NCBI GenBank assembly: GCA_033578915.1
Contig: JAVQWQ010000152.1
Span: 1-5,227, forward strand
Length of the DNA: 5,227 nucleotides
Direction: 5' to 3'
DNA from: UBA7692 sp033578915
GTDB taxonomy: Bacteria; Bacteroidota; Bacteroidia; Chitinophagales; LD1
Of the stretch, positions 1 to 5,227 are shown piece by piece (the stretch's first letter is position 1; every line of letters starts with the position of its first letter). A program made the position numbers and the translations under genes. A model generated the notes under the pieces. It saw nothing but the letters and a program-made list of their open reading frames with translations. It was not told where the DNA came from and did not search any database.

Positions 1-1104
1 AAAGCAAAAATTTTCTTTTTCATTTTTAAAATAATCAGGACAAGTTGTGTTCATTCCGTTCCCTATACTCACCAGATACATCATACCACCGTAATTTTTC
101 ACCACACGATAGATATTTGTGTAGCCCGCTTGTGCCAATTCATCTAAGTTGTTGTGAGATTGAGGCCTCAATTTTAACCTAAGCATCAAACCAACTTTAA
201 TTTTTTGATAAATTTCATGAAAATAAAACGGTAGTATCCGGGTGGCTGACAAATAAATATATTTGAATAAATAAGGCCTGTTTTCAGGCAAGTTCAAATC
301 GTAAAACGAAGTAACAAAAAGCGGAGGAGCAATATATATCTCATTGTTTTTTTTGAAATAATAAGGGTTAGGCACAAGCGCTGAAGATATAGGAAGGTAA
401 TAAAGTTTACTTCTCCACGGCAACCAGGATGAATACTGAACAATCACTCTTTTCGGCTTGAATTCAGGAATATATTTTTCTGCGAGCATTTGCATTTGTG
501 CGAGCCCAAAACTATTTGTGCCGCCATTCATACAGTAGGAATTAATTTGCCGGCAAACAATTTCAGGATATGTACTATCTGTTTTGCAGAAAAATCCAAA
601 TGTAAATGAACACCCAAGGAAGAGGCTGGTGTCAGATAAATTCTGTGCATGTAGATAAAAATTGGTATTTGAAACTCTAAATGCATTTTTGTCAATAAAC
701 ACAGTATCTGTTTTATCAAAATATTTCAAATATGCTTCTTTTCCCGGCTTGTTGCTGATTCCAAGTATTTGGTCGGACTGCAAAAACTGACCAACATATT
801 TTACAGGTTTTGAATTAAGATACTTCCCTTTATAAACTTCTGCCGCATAACCAACCGCACCCCAAAACAAAAAAACAAATGCAGCCAGTGGGATAGAAAA
901 TATAATGAAAGAAGGGATTAAAAGGCTATTTTTTGTATGTTTCTTGAACAGAGGGTATAGATAAGAAATAAGAAAGAAAGTTGTAGCTAGCGAAAGAACA
1001 ACACGAATTACTAAAAGAAGAACATGTGGGCTGCCATAAAAGTGCAACCTTATGAAGATAGCAATTAGCGCAAAGAAAATGAGGAACCCGATTAATCGCT
1101 TCAT
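1..1104 (-). CDS. Membrane-anchored SGNH/GDSL-hydrolase-like protein, C-terminus cut by window edge
   Basis: Seen: an uninterrupted frame of 368 codons from ATG at 1104 to base 1, with no stop in the window, so the C-terminus is missing. The N-terminus (MKRLIGFLIFFALIAIFIRL) begins a first membrane segment at about residues 4-19; two more follow at about 28-50 and 61-86. Lysines before segment 1 and at 54-58 between segments 2 and 3 predict N-in topology and place the large C-terminal part outside the inner membrane. Residues 164-170 read GCSFTFG, followed by TYP at 178-180, matching SGNH block I (usually GDSxTxG) with Ser166 as candidate nucleophile; NGGTNSFG at 193-200 fits the next Gly/Asn block. 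The usual Asn/Asp after the following strand (218-227, then SWLPWR) is not recognisable, and the DxxH block would lie beyond the edge. Family knowledge: such proteins are often O-acyl transferases or esterases acting on glycans. Inferred: modification of the surface glycan made by this locus. The start overlaps the carbamoyltransferase stop (TGATG), implying translational coupling. Substrate and activity are unknown. Confidence 0.8.
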   Translation of the reverse strand, partial: MKRLIGFLIFFALIAIFIRLHFYGSPHVLLLVIRVVLSLATTFFLISYLYPLFKKHTKNSLLIPSFIIFSIPLAAFVFLFWGAVGYAAEVYKGKYLNSKPVKYVGQFLQSDQILGISNKPGKEAYLKYFDKTDTVFIDKNAFRVSNTNFYLHAQNLSDTSLFLGCSFTFGFFCKTDSTYPEIVCRQINSYCMNGGTNSFGLAQMQMLAEKYIPEFKPKRVIVQYSSWLPWRSKLYYLPISSALVPNPYYFKKNNEIYIAPPLFVTSFYDLNLPENRPYLFKYIYLSATRILPFYFHEIYQKIKVGLMLRLKLRPQSHNNLDELAQAGYTNIYRVVKNYGGMMYLVSIGNGMNTTCPDYFKNEKENFCF

Positions 1105-1106
1105 CA
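1102..1106 (-). other. Stop/start overlap TGATG joining carbamoyltransferase and SGNH-like gene
   Basis: On the minus strand the carbamoyltransferase stop TGA (1106-1104) shares its final A with the ATG (1104-1102) of the next gene. This arrangement is common in co-translated gene pairs and usually means reinitiation by the terminating ribosome. It supports the choice of start for the downstream gene, which has no clear Shine-Dalgarno of its own, and implies that the two proteins are made together. Confidence 0.85.
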
Positions 1107-2969
1107 GTCGAGGACAAACTCATTTTTCCATTCATCTTTCTTTTCGGGCCATTCTGGTTGCTCCCTTTTGTCAAAAAGGTAGTCGCCAATAACAAGGAAA
1201 TCCATTTCGGTGCGCATAAAACAACGATATGCATCCTCCGGCGTACACACCGGAGGTTCACCTCGTACATTGAAGCTTGTATTTACGATTACACTATATC
1301 CCGTTTTCTTTTTAAACACATCCAGCAACTGCCAATAGCGCGGGTTTGTTTCTTTGTGAATGGTTTGAACTCTTGCGCTAAAATCTATGTGAGTAATAGC
1401 AGGCAGATCGCTTCGCTGTATGTACAGCCTCTCCAGCAAAGGCAATTCATGATAATTATCCGGAAGCTTGTTTCTGCGACTTTCTTTCACTGGCGCCACA
1501 ATAAGCATATAAGGCGACTCGGTATTCAAATCAAAATACTCATTGCAATCTTCGGCTTTCACAGAAGGAGCGAAGGGACGAAAGCCTTCGCGATATTTTA
1601 TTTTCAGGTTAAGCTTTTTCTGCATTTCCGGATTTCGTGCATCGCCCAGAATGCTTCTGTTGCCAAGGGCACGCGGGCCAAATTCCATCCTTCCCTGTAC
1701 CCAGCCCAACACATACCCTTTCGCTATCAAATCAGCGGAGATATCAGCCAACTCATCGAAAGAATCGTATTTTTTAGCGATTGCATTATACTTGTTAATC
1801 ATCAACTCCGTATCAATATTAGAAAACTCTGGGCCTAGAAATGCTCCACGCATCTCGTCCTGGCCATCGCACGGTTTTCTATCCTGATTAAAATAAATAT
1901 AATAAGCAGCCTGTGCTGCCCCCAAGGCGCCACCTGCATCTCCTGAGGCTGGCTGCACAAAAATATTTTTGAATATACCGGTACGCAACAGCTTACCGTT
2001 GGCCACACAATTTAGCGCTACTCCCCCGGCCATACATAAATAATCGCATCCCGTCAATCTTTTTGCCTCCCGCGCCATTTTTTCAACAATTTCTTCGGTA
2101 ACTTTCTGTATGGCGTATCCCAGGTTACAATGATGTTGTAGCAACTCGTCTTTCTCAGTCCTTCGCTTAAAACCAAAGAGCTTCTCCCACTTATCATCGT
2201 AAACCATTCGAAGGCCTGTGGCATAGTTAAAATATTCCTGGTTGAGCCATATAGAGCCATCGTCTTTAATGTCAATCAATTCATTTTTTATGATTTGAAT
2301 GTATTTCTGCACGTCAGAAGAGTAAGGATTCCCATAAGGAGCAAGCCCCATAAGTTTATATTCGCCACTGTTTACTTTAAACCCCAAAAAATACGTAAAA
2401 GCCGAGTACAAAAGACCTAGCGAATGTGGGAACCTAAGCTCTTTCAAAATAGTTAGCTTATTAGCCTTGCCGTGACATATCGAAGCTGTTGCCCATTCCC
2501 CGACCCCGTCTATCGTAAGCACTGCTGCTTCCATGTAGGGAGAAGAATAAAATGCGCTGGCAGCATGCGAAAGATGGTGCTCAGGAAACAAAAATTTAAC
2601 CTTTGATTTATCATAATTCTCGAGCTTCGAAAGTTCTTCGTGCATCACTCTTTTCAGAAACATTTTTTCCTTTAGCCACACCGGTATGGCTGTTACAAAA
2701 GAAGTGATTCCTTTGGGCGCAAAACCATAGTAGGTCTCCAGTAGCCTTTCAAATTTTAGAAGAGGTTTATCGTAAAAGGCAATCGCATCAAATTTATTAA
2801 TTGGTATGCCTGACTGGCGAACACAAAATTCTATGGCATTAATCGGAAAAGAGGCATCGTGTTTTTTTCGAGTGAATCGCTCCTCCTGCGCTGCACATAT
2901 TATTTTTCCGTCTTTTACAACAGCGGCTGCAGAATCATGATAAAAAGCCGATATTCCTAAAATTTTCAT
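1104..2969 (-). CDS. Carbamoyltransferase, NodU/CmcH/TobZ family
   Basis: A 621-residue, apparently full-length cytoplasmic enzyme. Family knowledge: these proteins make carbamoyl-adenylate from carbamoyl phosphate and ATP in a Kae1/TsaD-like N-terminal domain and transfer the carbamoyl group to a hydroxyl of a sugar or small molecule. Seen: the typical start MKILGISAFYHDSAAA; an HxxxH metal-site motif within EHHLSHAASAFY (130-141; H131 and H135) followed by D154-G155; SGEYKLMGLAPYG (201-213); the GGVALN loop (315-320); and SGDAGGALG (342-350), whose D344 may be the remaining metal ligand. The C-terminal domain has GRMEFGPRALGNRSILGDAR (426-445), FRPFAPS (463-469) and NTSFNVRGEP (563-572). 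The frame extends upstream to a TTG at 2999, but those ten residues are unlike the family start, so ATG 2969 is preferred; no clear Shine-Dalgarno precedes it. The gene lies 30 nt after the aminotransferase and overlaps the next gene by one base. The context suggests carbamoylation of a glycan sugar or its precursor, but the acceptor cannot be read from the sequence. Confidence 0.95.
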   Translation of the reverse strand: MKILGISAFYHDSAAAVVKDGKIICAAQEERFTRKKHDASFPINAIEFCVRQSGIPINKFDAIAFYDKPLLKFERLLETYYGFAPKGITSFVTAIPVWLKEKMFLKRVMHEELSKLENYDKSKVKFLFPEHHLSHAASAFYSSPYMEAAVLTIDGVGEWATASICHGKANKLTILKELRFPHSLGLLYSAFTYFLGFKVNSGEYKLMGLAPYGNPYSSDVQKYIQIIKNELIDIKDDGSIWLNQEYFNYATGLRMVYDDKWEKLFGFKRRTEKDELLQHHCNLGYAIQKVTEEIVEKMAREAKRLTGCDYLCMAGGVALNCVANGKLLRTGIFKNIFVQPASGDAGGALGAAQAAYYIYFNQDRKPCDGQDEMRGAFLGPEFSNIDTELMINKYNAIAKKYDSFDELADISADLIAKGYVLGWVQGRMEFGPRALGNRSILGDARNPEMQKKLNLKIKYREGFRPFAPSVKAEDCNEYFDLNTESPYMLIVAPVKESRRNKLPDNYHELPLLERLYIQRSDLPAITHIDFSARVQTIHKETNPRYWQLLDVFKKKTGYSVIVNTSFNVRGEPPVCTPEDAYRCFMRTEMDFLVIGDYLFDKREQPEWPEKKDEWKNEFVLD

Positions 2970-2999
2970 AACTGATGCAATATTAGTTAAAAGATTCAA
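2970..2999 (-). other. Short spacer between aminotransferase and carbamoyltransferase
   Basis: Thirty AT-rich bases separate the aminotransferase TGA (3002-3000) from the carbamoyltransferase ATG (2969). No inverted repeat with a T-tract and no Shine-Dalgarno core is visible, so nothing suggests that the transcript ends here. A TTG at 2999-2997 is in frame with the carbamoyltransferase but would add ten residues foreign to the family. Confidence 0.7.
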
Positions 3000-4139
3000 T
3001 CATAGAATTTTGAAAAAGGATAAGATAGACCTGCAGATAAATTCAACTTCGTCCTCTTTTAACTGATAATAAACAGGCAGCCTCAACAAGTTAGTTCCGT
3101 AATATTCTGCATTTGGGCAGTAAGCTGGGAAATTTTTCTTCCCATATGGCGAACTATGAAGCGGAAGGTAGTGTGTTGCGGTATGAATACCTTGAGCGAG
3201 CAGATACTGCTGCAACTCTTTTCTCTGTTCAGGGCTGCTGCACAGCAGGTAAAAAATATGTGCATTGTGCCTTGCAAAATCAGGAATTTCGGGCAACCGC
3301 AAAAAACCCTTCTCTTCAAGCGTCAAAAGGGTTTCATAATAAATATTCCAAAGATGGATTCTATGTTCTTGTACGCGGGACAAGCGCTTTAACTGAGGCA
3401 ATAAAAAAGCTAAGGAAATCTCTGAAGCTATGTATGATGAGCCTTTTTCTATCCATTCATAAGCGGCAACTTCTCCGCGCAGAAAACTGGAGCGATTAGT
3501 GCCTTTTTCGCGAATTATTTCTGCTCTGGCTTCTAGAGATTTGTCGTTTATTATTAGCAAACCTCCCTCGCCACATGTTATGTTTTTGGATACATGGAAA
3601 GATATAGCGCCCAGATGCCCAATGCTCCCCAGCGCCATTTTTTTTGAACCACTTTCATAATATGCTCCGACGGCATGGGCTGCATCCTCTACTACATATA
3701 TTCCGTATTTTAGTGCTGTTTGCATGATTTTTTCCATATCGCACGCCACCCCTCCATAATGCACCACAACAATGGCTTTGGTTTTAGAAGTTATCAGTTT
3801 TTCTATGTTTTCTGCATCAATATTTGGATGAAAAGAAGATGAATCTGCGAAAACAACCTTAGCCCCGAAAAGGCAAAAAGCATTGGCAGAAGAAACAAAA
3901 GTGAATGAAGGAACAATTACTTCGTCTCCGGGTTTTATCTCCAACAGCAACGCACACATCTCAAGAGCAGCTGTACACGAGGGCGTAAAAAAAACCTTGC
4001 CCATCCCAAACTGTATTTCAAAAAATTTGGTACATTCCTGGGTAAAAGGGCCGTCTGAAGATAAGCTTCCCGACTGAATGGCCTCTGATACATAGGAAAG
4101 CTCCTCCCCGCATAAGAATGGTTTATTAAACGGTATCAA
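3000..4139 (-). CDS. wecE: dTDP-4-amino-4,6-dideoxygalactose transaminase (WecE/RffA type)
   Basis: A PLP-dependent fold-type I aminotransferase of the DegT/DnrJ/EryC1 family, 379 residues, very near the length of E. coli WecE as I remember it. Family knowledge: WecE converts dTDP-4-keto-6-deoxyglucose to dTDP-4-amino-4,6-dideoxy-D-galactose with glutamate as amino donor, in the cytoplasm. Seen: N-terminal IPFNKP; FTPSCTAALEM (51-61), the phosphate-binding region; GDEVIVPSFTFVSSANAF (71-88); VVHYGGVACDM (125-135); VEDAAHA (150-156), with D152 expected to contact the pyridine nitrogen; SFHVSKNITCGEGG (180-193), with K185 as the Schiff-base lysine; and IIREKGTNRS (208-217). These follow E. coli WecE closely along the whole length, as opposed to the more distant ArnB or perosamine synthases. 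The frame stays open upstream to an ATG at 4250, but that would overlap the kinase gene by about 100 nt and add 37 residues unlike the family. TTG at 4139 gives MIPFNKP, matching the WecE start. It begins 10 nt after the kinase stop. Exact product stereochemistry (galacto or gluco) is inferred. Confidence 0.88.
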   Translation of the reverse strand: MIPFNKPFLCGEELSYVSEAIQSGSLSSDGPFTQECTKFFEIQFGMGKVFFTPSCTAALEMCALLLEIKPGDEVIVPSFTFVSSANAFCLFGAKVVFADSSSFHPNIDAENIEKLITSKTKAIVVVHYGGVACDMEKIMQTALKYGIYVVEDAAHAVGAYYESGSKKMALGSIGHLGAISFHVSKNITCGEGGLLIINDKSLEARAEIIREKGTNRSSFLRGEVAAYEWIEKGSSYIASEISLAFLLPQLKRLSRVQEHRIHLWNIYYETLLTLEEKGFLRLPEIPDFARHNAHIFYLLCSSPEQRKELQQYLLAQGIHTATHYLPLHSSPYGKKNFPAYCPNAEYYGTNLLRLPVYYQLKEDEVEFICRSILSFFKIL

Positions 4140-4149
4140 AACTATAGCG

Positions 4150-5227
4150 TTATCCTTCTTTATTAATATTTGAATTGTCGGAATACTCCGGCAAAACAAC
4201 AAAAAACGATGTTCCTTTATCCACTTCACTTTCAAACCAAATGGCGCCACCCGCTCCCTCTACTATCTGCATAGCAATAGCAAGGCCAAGACCGGTGCCG
4301 CTTGATTTGGTTGTAAAGTTTGGCACAAAAACTTTGGAATAATTTTCCTCCGGTATCCCTACTCCATTATCGGAAACAACTACTTGAATCATATCATGTT
4401 TTTTCTCTATCCCTATTTTTACGTCCGGTATTCTATCGTCAGGTATTGCCTGTAGTGCGTTTTTTACTAAATTATTAAATACACTGAGCAGTTGGTTGCG
4501 ATCTGCATAAACCATTGCCGGTTGCATTTTCGATTCCAAAACAACCTCTATACCTTTTTCTTTACTGAAAAGTTCACAAATACCCTGAAGCATAGCATTG
4601 AGCTCAACGGGTTCACTCTGGCCTTTAGGCATCTTGGCAAAGTGAGAAAAAGAAGTTGCTATTGCTGCAAGATTATCTATTTGCTCAATAAGTGTGTGAG
4701 TAACTTTCGCAGCCAATTCAGGCACACGGGGATTTTTTTCGTCAATAGCTTTTTGCAGGTATTGAATACTTAACTTCATAGGGGTAAGTGGGTTTTTTAT
4801 TTCATGAGCTATTTGTTTTGCCATTTCTCTCCACGCTCCTTCGCGCTCTGTACGCGCCAATTTTTCTGCGCTGATTTCCAACTCTCTCACCATACGGTTG
4901 TATTGTTTTACCAGCACTCCTATTTCATCTTTACTGCTCCAATGAATAAGCTCATTTTTTTTATTCAAATCTATCAATTGCATTTTTTCTGCTATATAAT
5001 TCAATGGCCTTACAACCGAATTGGAAATAAAATATGAAATGATTACAGCGCCGAGCAGGAGAAATATATATACATTCATGAGTGCAACTATAAAACCATA
5101 TATTTCATCGTCCGCTTTGGTAGGCGCCTCAAGCTGTGGAAAAGAAAGGAAGCCGATTGTTCCAAACAGACTGTTTTCAATTTTGTAATATCGTGTGGTA
5201 TAGCGATAGTTTCCTATTTGCTCTTCC
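4150..5227 (-). CDS. Sensor histidine kinase, NtrY-like, N-terminus cut by window edge
   Basis: The frame is open from the right window edge to TAA at 4152-4150, giving 358 visible residues (numbered from the edge); an internal ATG at 5079 is not the start, because the frame continues upstream with sensible sequence. Seen in order: the end of a probable periplasmic sensor region (1-43); one membrane segment (about 44-66); a HAMP domain (about 68-120, with the conserved Pro at residue 74 in VVRPLNYI); the dimerisation/phosphoacceptor helix with AHEIKNPLTPMKLSIQYL (140-157, phosphoacceptor H141); then the ATPase domain with N-box NNLVKNALQ (251-259), DNGVGIP (286-292) and FTTKSSGTGLGLAI (304-317). 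All catalytic boxes are present, so the kinase is probably active. HEIKNPLTPMKL is typical of NtrY-class kinases, which autophosphorylate and pass phosphate to a response regulator; none is encoded in the window and no receiver is fused at the C-terminus. The signal sensed cannot be read from what is visible. The tail is short and polar (NSNINKEG). Confidence 0.93.
   Translation of the reverse strand, partial: EEQIGNYRYTTRYYKIENSLFGTIGFLSFPQLEAPTKADDEIYGFIVALMNVYIFLLLGAVIISYFISNSVVRPLNYIAEKMQLIDLNKKNELIHWSSKDEIGVLVKQYNRMVRELEISAEKLARTEREGAWREMAKQIAHEIKNPLTPMKLSIQYLQKAIDEKNPRVPELAAKVTHTLIEQIDNLAAIATSFSHFAKMPKGQSEPVELNAMLQGICELFSKEKGIEVVLESKMQPAMVYADRNQLLSVFNNLVKNALQAIPDDRIPDVKIGIEKKHDMIQVVVSDNGVGIPEENYSKVFVPNFTTKSSGTGLGLAIAMQIVEGAGGAIWFESEVDKGTSFFVVLPEYSDNSNINKEG
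4153..4160 (-). promoter_or_regulatory. Possible ribosome binding site for the TTG-started aminotransferase
   Basis: AAGAAGGA lies within the last codons of the kinase gene, 13 nt before the proposed TTG start at 4139. The purine-rich core fits a Shine-Dalgarno sequence but the spacing is longer than usual (about 5-9 nt), and the same bases encode kinase residues, so this may be chance. It gives mild support to a start near the kinase stop and not at the ATG 100 nt upstream. Confidence 0.35.

Noticed and set aside
507..514. TAGTTTTG on the minus strand inside the SGNH-like gene, also matching TAnnTTTG
   Set aside because: It lies in the middle of a coding region, has no -33 partner, and no gene starts shortly after it.
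926..1270. Minus-strand open frame of 114 codons bridging the carbamoyltransferase end and the SGNH-like gene start
   Set aside because: It overlaps both real genes in another frame, and its sequence shows no family features.
1158..1838. Plus-strand open frame of 226 codons opposite the carbamoyltransferase
   Set aside because: It lies wholly antisense to a strongly supported gene; its translation is rich in Ile, Phe, Arg and His with no recognisable domain, as expected of a shadow frame.
2978..2985. TAATATTG on the minus strand, one mismatch from TAnnTTTG, in the spacer before the carbamoyltransferase
   Set aside because: It has a mismatch in the core, no convincing -33 element, and would put the transcript start almost on the ATG; genes this closely spaced are more simply read from one upstream promoter.
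4137..4144. TAGTTTTG on the minus strand, matching the Bacteroidota -7 promoter element TAnnTTTG just before the aminotransferase
   Set aside because: It overlaps the proposed start codon, so transcription would begin inside the gene, and no TTTG -33 element lies at the right distance upstream.
4150..5079. Histidine kinase taken as a complete 309-residue protein starting at ATG 5079
   Set aside because: The frame continues without a stop to the window edge, and the ATG falls inside the membrane segment that precedes HAMP, so the true start lies outside the window.

Overview
The window holds four protein-coding genes, all on the minus strand and packed almost without gaps, so transcription runs from the right edge (5227) to the left edge (1). 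In transcription order they are: the C-terminal part of a membrane-bound NtrY-type sensor histidine kinase (start lies beyond the right edge); a WecE/RffA-type sugar-nucleotide aminotransferase; a full-length carbamoyltransferase of the NodU/CmcH/TobZ family; and a membrane-anchored SGNH/GDSL-hydrolase-like protein whose C-terminus lies beyond the left edge. Spacings are 10 nt, 30 nt and a 1-nt stop/start overlap. No terminator, RNA gene, insertion sequence, CRISPR array or convincing internal promoter was seen, and no gene-free stretch exceeds 30 nt.

The DNA is fairly AT-rich. Shine-Dalgarno sequences are weak or absent before the genes whose starts are visible, which, with the style of the kinase (HAMP, then HEIKNPLTPMKL, with no receiver seen), suggests a member of the Bacteroidota. 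This is an inference from style, not a proven assignment.

The three downstream genes look like part of a surface-polysaccharide (O-antigen, capsule or exopolysaccharide) locus. WecE-type enzymes make dTDP-4-amino-4,6-dideoxy-D-galactose (dTDP-Fuc4N) from the dTDP-4-keto-6-deoxyglucose made by RmlA/RmlB. NodU-type carbamoyltransferases add a carbamoyl group to a hydroxyl of a sugar or small molecule. SGNH-like membrane proteins often add or remove acyl groups on glycans outside the inner membrane. A plausible reading is sugar synthesis plus decoration of one glycan, with the kinase gene read into the same transcript. The kinase may instead be an unrelated housekeeping neighbour that borders the locus.

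The last gene, 1104 down to 1, is open over 368 codons and is supported by a start overlapping the preceding stop, three membrane segments and a GCSFTFG block. Two of the start codons used here, TTG at 4139 for the aminotransferase and ATG at 2969 for the carbamoyltransferase, lie inside longer open frames and were chosen by similarity to the family N-termini.
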